NCBI GenBank assembly: GCA_903911455.1
Contig: CAIWDQ010000563.1
Coordinates: forward strand, 1-10,494
Length of the DNA: 10,494 bases
Direction: 5' to 3'
Source: an uncultured bacterium
GTDB taxonomy: Bacteria > Bacteroidota > Bacteroidia > Bacteroidales > JACABE01
Of this stretch, positions 5,499 through 10,494 are shown piece by piece. Positions within the stretch are counted from its first letter, which is position 1, and every line of letters begins with the position of its first letter. Below the pieces are notes generated by a model. That model saw only the letters and a list, made by a program, of their open reading frames with translations. It did not search any database and was not told the DNA's origin. The position numbers and the translations under genes were made by a program.

Positions 5499-8009
5499 AT
5501 GAAAAAAAAATACTTTAAATTTAGTATGATCTTATTGGTTTTAACTTTTTTTGCATTTAGTAATGCAAAATCTCAATCAAACCAATATTTAGATTTTGAT
5601 GGAACTAATGATTATGTGAATGTTAATAATGCATCTGCATTAGTAGCAGGTGCAAGTGCATTATCAATGACAGGATGGTTTTTTGCTAATTCATTAGCTT
5701 ATGGACATGGTATGTTTGGATTTCGCGGTACAGGTACAACTTTTTATATGATTGAACTTGGAAGTGGATCAATAGAATGCCGTGTTTACGTTGGTACAAC
5801 ACTTTATACATATACTGCTCCAAATGGTACTATTGTACCAAATATGTGGCAGCATTATGCATGGGTTTATGATGGCTCTGCAGCTAAACTATATTTAAAT
5901 GGTACTTTAGTTGGTAGTGTAGCTTGTTCAGGAACTTTTTCTACATCTACCACAGTTCCTTTTATGATAGGTTTAAGTCCTGTTACAGGTTATAATTTCT
6001 ATTATAGTGGGCATATTGATGAAGTTAGTTTATGGAATAAAGCTTTAACTGTAGCTGAAATTCAAAACATAAAAAATAATGAAATTAATGTGGCAAGTAA
6101 CCCTTCAGGTTTGAAATTATATTATAAATTTAATCAAGGCGTACCAGCCGGTAATAATATTAGTATAACTAAATTAACATCTGAAGTTAATTCACCAACT
6201 TATGATGGAGACTTAATGAACTTTGCAATGACAGGTGCAACTTCTAACTTCAATGGTACGTTGAATACTTCTTTTCAAGCTATTGCTTTTCCTCCAATTG
6301 GCCCTAAATTAACTACAACTCCACCTTTTAAACTAACTGGTACTGCTACTTCAGGTTTACCTGTCAGCTATACTTTATTATCAGGTCCTGCAACTATTAC
6401 TAATGATAGTGTTCATTTAACCGGAGTTCCGGGTACTGTAGTTATTAAAAGTTATCAAAATGGAAATGCTACCTATGATACTGCAACACCAGTTTTAAAT
6501 ACATTTGATGTTGTAGATCCTAACTTAAACGTTACAATTATAGACCCTCGCCATCCTTTGGCTGGTAAAGTATATATGCCTACTTTATCTAAAATACAAT
6601 TGGCAGCTTATGCAACAATTAACTATACACCTTTATTCTCAATACAAGATTTAAAGTTTAAAATTGATGGTGGTACAACAATATCTGCACATGATTTTGG
6701 AAACGGTAACTATACTGCATGGTGGCAACCTTCAACATATGGTACACATAGTATTCAAATATTATCAACTAACAACTTCGGAGCAGTAGGTTCTGTTACT
6801 GTTAATATAAATGTTTTACAAAATTCAGTTGACACAACAGTTCAGGCTTTTAGTGGTGTTATTAATTATTCATCTGTTACTTCAGAGATAGCTGTTGATG
6901 GTGTACTCCCTTCTTATATCGGAGCTTATGACACTATTATTGCTACACTTACTGTGTCATGTCCAACTGGTGGATGTGGTGCTTGGGATTATCAAAGGAG
7001 TGTTGATGTAAGAACCCATGAAGGGAATTGGTTTGAATTGATACGTTATATTACACCTTATGGTACTGCTTGTTCACATAAAATAAATCTCACTGATTAT
7101 ATGTCAATATTATGTGGAAAAGTTTCTTTTAAAGTAAAAGGCTTAGATAATGGTTATGTTTATGCTTTATCATTCCAATTCAAATCAGGGACCCCTCCTC
7201 ATAAATATAGTCAGGTAAATGAAGTTTGGAGATCTAATTATGATTTTGGTAATTATGCACACCAACAACCTGTAAGTATTTTTAATTATACTTTTCCAAC
7301 TGGAACTGTAGCTTCAAAAATAAAACTTATCTCAACAGGTCATGGAGGTCCAAATAACACAAGTAATGCTGCTGAGTTTTATGATGCTACTCATCATGTA
7401 TATTTTAATAATGTTGATAGTTTTGCTCAACATAACTGGACCACCTGTAATCCAAATCCTGATAATTGTATGCCTCAAAGTGGTACTTGGCAATATAATC
7501 GTGCTGGATGGTGCCCAGGAACTATAGCACAACCTTTTGATTATAATTTAACACCATATATCTCTGGTAATAGTGTTGCCATTAAGTATTTGTTTTTTTC
7601 ACAATATATAGATCAATGTAACCCTGATTATCCTGGTTGTACTGTTAATTCAAATTGCACTGCCTGTAATGCTGATGTACAACCTTATTTGATGGTTGAT
7701 TGTAATCTGATAAATTTCTTTGATGCTCCACCACCTAATCCGGTACAATCTATAGCAGAACTAAAAAGTAATTTTGGGATTGCAGTTTATCCAAATCCAT
7801 CCAATGGTATGTTTTTCCTAGCTGCTAATAATAAACCGGAAACTGTTTGCAATGTTGTAATTTATAACTTAATGGGTAATGTTGTAAAACAATTTGAGTG
7901 GAGAGGAGAAACAACTTCTGTTAATCTTACTAATTTTGCTACAGGTATGTATATTATGAAAGTAAGTAATAAAGATAGGGTAGAGGTTAAAAAAATAATG
8001 GTACGTTAA
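5499..8009 (+). CDS. Secreted PNGase F-related glycosidase with LamG and Ig-like modules and T9SS sorting domain
   Basis: This 836-residue protein is exported. Residues 1 to about 26 form a signal peptide (MKKKYFKFSMILLVLTFFAF, then SNAKSQ). Residues 30-212 look like a LamG/concanavalin-like sandwich (YLDFDGTNDYV...GHIDEVSLWNKALTVAEI), probably for glycan or protein binding. Residues 262-341 form an Ig-like repeat (SGLPVSYTLLSGPATI). Residues 342-446 form a second, Big_7-like Ig module (FKIDGG...TAWWQPSTYGTHSIQI). Residues 447 to about 745 resemble PNGase F, which removes N-linked glycans from glycoproteins by cleaving the Asn-GlcNAc bond. D497 (GAWD) and E626 (NAAEFY) align with D60 and E206, and R668 in NRAGWCPG aligns with R248. 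The E-to-R spacing is 42 in both. C488-C493 match C51-C56. E118 and the C204-C208 pair are not evident. Residues 757-836 are a T9SS type A sorting domain (FGIAVYPNPSNG...ATGMYIMKV). A terminator follows. The family call is strong; activity is uncertain. Confidence 0.88.
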   Translation: MKKKYFKFSMILLVLTFFAFSNAKSQSNQYLDFDGTNDYVNVNNASALVAGASALSMTGWFFANSLAYGHGMFGFRGTGTTFYMIELGSGSIECRVYVGTTLYTYTAPNGTIVPNMWQHYAWVYDGSAAKLYLNGTLVGSVACSGTFSTSTTVPFMIGLSPVTGYNFYYSGHIDEVSLWNKALTVAEIQNIKNNEINVASNPSGLKLYYKFNQGVPAGNNISITKLTSEVNSPTYDGDLMNFAMTGATSNFNGTLNTSFQAIAFPPIGPKLTTTPPFKLTGTATSGLPVSYTLLSGPATITNDSVHLTGVPGTVVIKSYQNGNATYDTATPVLNTFDVVDPNLNVTIIDPRHPLAGKVYMPTLSKIQLAAYATINYTPLFSIQDLKFKIDGGTTISAHDFGNGNYTAWWQPSTYGTHSIQILSTNNFGAVGSVTVNINVLQNSVDTTVQAFSGVINYSSVTSEIAVDGVLPSYIGAYDTIIATLTVSCPTGGCGAWDYQRSVDVRTHEGNWFELIRYITPYGTACSHKINLTDYMSILCGKVSFKVKGLDNGYVYALSFQFKSGTPPHKYSQVNEVWRSNYDFGNYAHQQPVSIFNYTFPTGTVASKIKLISTGHGGPNNTSNAAEFYDATHHVYFNNVDSFAQHNWTTCNPNPDNCMPQSGTWQYNRAGWCPGTIAQPFDYNLTPYISGNSVAIKYLFFSQYIDQCNPDYPGCTVNSNCTACNADVQPYLMVDCNLINFFDAPPPNPVQSIAELKSNFGIAVYPNPSNGMFFLAANNKPETVCNVVIYNLMGNVVKQFEWRGETTSVNLTNFATGMYIMKVSNKDRVEVKKIMVR

Positions 8010-8031
8010 TCAATAATAAATTATCATAAAT

Positions 8032-8075
8032 AAAACTCCTTACTAAGTTAATTTTTAAGTAAGGAGTTTTTTTTT
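8032..8075 (+). terminator. Strong intrinsic terminator after the first PNGase F-like gene
   Basis: AAAACTCCTTACT (8032-8044) and AGTAAGGAGTTTT (8058-8070) are perfectly complementary over 13 bp with a 13-nt loop, and a run of 9 T covers 8067-8075. It sits 22 nt past the TAA (8007-8009). It should end the first transcript and insulate it from the next gene. Confidence 0.93.
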
Positions 8076-8100
8076 ATTCATAAAATTGTAAATAAATAAT

Positions 8101-8108
8101 TACCTTTG
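8101..8108 (+). promoter_or_regulatory. -7 promoter box for the second PNGase F-like gene
   Basis: TACCTTTG matches TAnnTTTG and lies 36 nt before the ATG at 8145, just after the terminator. No properly spaced -33 TTTG is obvious. Together with the terminator it suggests the second paralogue is transcribed on its own. Confidence 0.65.
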
Positions 8109-8144
8109 TTGAATTATTTTTAAAACATAATAAACATTTTTTAT

Positions 8145-10494
8145 ATGAAAAGACTCATTTATTTAGTGACTGTTATATTGATGTTTATCTCTTTCAGTCA
8201 AGTCCTGAAATCTCAGGTATTACATAATATTCCTTGTACTGGTTATACCTGGGATGTTGTAGCTGACGGTTCAGCTACTTCATTAGCTTCAACAACAAGA
8301 GGTGTTGATAGTGGTGGTATGGTTTACATTTCTCCTACTTTTAATCCGGGAAGTGGTATTTGCCAGACTACGCATGCATGGCCTGCCAATAATCAGATAA
8401 ACAGTTTGATTACATCAGGCTTAACTTATAATTTACAAGCACCAAATGTTAATAATGCATTGTTGCTTCTTCGAAATGAATCTGGTACTTTAATACTTTC
8501 CAGTAGTATTGCTGCTACCAATCTTTATATACTCGCAAATGCGGGTAATGGTGCTGATACTTTAATGGCTACTGTTAATTTTACTGATAATACTTCAGAA
8601 GTATTTCCAACTTTAAAAGCTGCAGATTGGTGTTCTTCTGCAACTCCACCGGCATCTATTGAGTTTTATCGTACCAGACGTAATACATCAACGAGTTGCA
8701 GTGCAAGTTTGTGTCAATATATGTTTGAAATTAGTTTGCCAATAAGTACTGCTAATCAAACAAAATTGATTTCTTCAATTAAATTTTTAAATGTAGCAGG
8801 TGGGCGACTTTGTATTTATGCAGTTGGTGGCTCTACTTCTTCAAATTTCCAGACAATTACATTTCCTCAAATTCCACTTAAACTAACAACTTCTGCTCCT
8901 TTTGCTTTACAAGCAACAGCTAGTTCCGGTTTACCTGTTAGTTATACAGTTCTTTCAGGTCCTGCAACTATTAGTAATGACTCAATGGTAACTGTAACCG
9001 GCGCAGCTACTGTTACTGTTAAAGCTTATCAGAATGGAAGTGTACCTACATACGATACAGCTGCTCCTGTAATCAATTCTTTTACTGTTGTTGATCCAAC
9101 TACAATAAAACCTAATGTTGAAGCACGACATCCATTAGCTGGAAATGTTTATATGCCAACTCTTTCTAAAATTCAATTAGCTGCAATTTCTTCTATTGTT
9201 TATGCTCCTTTGTTTAATATACAGAAGTTAGAGTTTAAAATAAACGGAACAACCATTCAAGCACACGATTTTGGGAATGCTCATTTTACTGCTTGGTGGC
9301 AACCACCTTCATATGGTACTTATGCAATTAATATTATTTCAACAAGTAATTACGGAGTTGATTCCACAATTGTTGTAAATATAAATGTATTGGCAAACTC
9401 TGTTGATACAACTGTTCAAGCATTTAATGCTACTCTTTTAAATACAAGTATTACGTCAAGTGAAGCTTCTTTTCAACTACCTTCTTTTATAGGTGCTTAT
9501 GATACTATTATTGCAACATTATCTTTAACTTGTCCAACTGGTGGATGTGGTGCTTGGGATAGAATTGCTAATTTAGAGGCTAGAAGCCATGAAGGTAATT
9601 GGTTTGAAATTATAAGATATATTACTCCTTATGCTACTTCATGTTCGCATAAAATTGCTGTTAATGATTATATGTCATTGTTGTGTGGAAAAGTTACTTT
9701 CAGACTCAATTGCACTACTTATGATAATGGCTACCTTTATTCATTGTCTTTTACTTACAAATCCGGGACACCTACATATATGTATAGTCAGATAACTCAG
9801 ATATGGAAAGGTTATTATGATTTTGGGAATTATGCAAATCTACAACCAATTAGTATTTATAATTATACTTATCCTACAGGAGTTCAAAATTCAAAGTTAA
9901 AACTTATTACTACTGGACACATGGGACCTAATAACACTAGTAATGCTGCTGAGTTTTATGAAACTACCCATCATATTTATGTTAATAATGTTAATACTTT
10001 TTCTCAACATAACTGGGTAACTTGTAGTCCGAATCCAGATAATTGTTCACCACAAAGTGGTACTTGGTATTACAATCGTGCAGGATGGTGCCCTGGTGCT
10101 ATTTCAAAGCCATTTGATTATGATATGTCATCTTTTATTTCTAATAATAACATTGCCTTGAAATATGTTTTATATGAACAATATGTTGATCAATGCAATG
10201 TCCATTATCCTGGATGTGTTTCTGTTTCGGGTTCATGTGATTGTGCTGATGGAGCTAATCCTTTTCTTGATGTTGCTTGCAATATGATTAATTTCTTCAA
10301 TAATCCTCCTCCTGATCCGATTATGCAAAATGTAATTGAATTAAAGAAGGATTTTGGTCTTGCTGTTTATCCTAATCCATCTAATGGTTTATTTAATTTG
10401 TCTGCAAATAACAAACCTGAATCTGTTTGTAATGTTACTATATATGATTTATTGGGTAATCAGATAAAACAATTTGCCTGGAATGGAGAAAATA
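8145..10494 (+). CDS. Second secreted PNGase F-related protein, 3'-truncated by window edge
   Basis: From ATG 8145 the frame stays open to the window end (783 codons), so the stop lies outside. By comparison with the upstream paralogue only about 30 C-terminal residues are missing. A signal peptide (MKRLIYLVTVILMFISFSQV, then LKSQ) is followed by an N-terminal module of about 210 residues that I do not recognise. It contains several cysteines and lacks the LamG pattern of its neighbour. From about residue 238 it parallels the upstream protein: an Ig-like module (SSGLPVSYTVLSGPATI), a Big_7-like module (FKINGT...TAWWQPPSYGTYAINI), a PNGase F-like part (about 420-728) and the start of a T9SS sorting domain (FGLAVYPNPSNG from 737). 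Catalytic equivalents are D472 (GAWD), E603 (NAAEFY) and R645 (NRAGWCPG). C463 and C468 keep the first disulfide. As in the paralogue, no clear E118 equivalent is visible. It probably acts outside the cell on glycoproteins or glycopeptides; activity is unproven. Confidence 0.87.
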   Translation, partial: MKRLIYLVTVILMFISFSQVLKSQVLHNIPCTGYTWDVVADGSATSLASTTRGVDSGGMVYISPTFNPGSGICQTTHAWPANNQINSLITSGLTYNLQAPNVNNALLLLRNESGTLILSSSIAATNLYILANAGNGADTLMATVNFTDNTSEVFPTLKAADWCSSATPPASIEFYRTRRNTSTSCSASLCQYMFEISLPISTANQTKLISSIKFLNVAGGRLCIYAVGGSTSSNFQTITFPQIPLKLTTSAPFALQATASSGLPVSYTVLSGPATISNDSMVTVTGAATVTVKAYQNGSVPTYDTAAPVINSFTVVDPTTIKPNVEARHPLAGNVYMPTLSKIQLAAISSIVYAPLFNIQKLEFKINGTTIQAHDFGNAHFTAWWQPPSYGTYAINIISTSNYGVDSTIVVNINVLANSVDTTVQAFNATLLNTSITSSEASFQLPSFIGAYDTIIATLSLTCPTGGCGAWDRIANLEARSHEGNWFEIIRYITPYATSCSHKIAVNDYMSLLCGKVTFRLNCTTYDNGYLYSLSFTYKSGTPTYMYSQITQIWKGYYDFGNYANLQPISIYNYTYPTGVQNSKLKLITTGHMGPNNTSNAAEFYETTHHIYVNNVNTFSQHNWVTCSPNPDNCSPQSGTWYYNRAGWCPGAISKPFDYDMSSFISNNNIALKYVLYEQYVDQCNVHYPGCVSVSGSCDCADGANPFLDVACNMINFFNNPPPDPIMQNVIELKKDFGLAVYPNPSNGLFNLSANNKPESVCNVTIYDLLGNQIKQFAWNGEN

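Overview
The window looks like Bacteroidota (Bacteroidetes) chromosome. The DNA is strongly AT-rich. Start codons follow A/T-rich leaders with no clear Shine-Dalgarno. Several genes are preceded by the Bacteroidetes-type -7 box TAnnTTTG. The large secreted proteins end in, or run into, a type IX secretion (T9SS) C-terminal sorting domain. All supported genes lie on the + strand. A genus cannot be named from the sequence alone.

Region 1 (about 1-1740) is accessory in character. It holds three small toxin-antitoxin or nuclease-type loci, each preceded by the same kind of repeat: 8-bp units like CACCAAAT, then 7-bp units like TCATAAT, then TATCTTTG. The loci are (a) an MNT-family nucleotidyltransferase whose HEPN partner is cut to a stub of about 16 codons exactly where a repeat begins, (b) an overlapping antitoxin and MazF/PemK toxin pair, and (c) a stand-alone HsdR-N-like PD-(D/E)XK protein. 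A separate GTCATTGCGAG-type palindrome closes the region. The layout resembles an array of repeat-promoter-gene units, one of which has lost its toxin.

Region 2 (1770-5326) is housekeeping-like. A MurU/mannose-1-phosphate guanylyltransferase-type sugar nucleotidyltransferase is followed 11 nt later by a 941-residue AddB-like protein. That protein has a C-terminal PD-(D/E)XK nuclease and the four cysteines of an AddB-type iron-sulfur cluster, but no visible P-loop at its N-terminus. The two genes are probably co-transcribed.

Region 3 (5327-10494) is the most interesting part. It holds two tandem, paralogous, multidomain secreted proteins whose catalytic part I recognise as peptide-N-glycosidase F (PNGase F)-related. 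Each has a signal peptide, a different N-terminal module (LamG-like in the first, unrecognised in the second), two shared Ig-like modules, the PNGase F-like double sandwich and a T9SS sorting domain. Equivalents of PNGase F D60, E206 and R248 are present. E118 and the C204-C208 disulfide are not evident. A strong terminator and a new -7 box separate the two genes, so each probably has its own promoter. The second gene runs off the window. The likely role is cell-surface or extracellular processing of glycoproteins, possibly with different substrate targeting by each N-terminal module.
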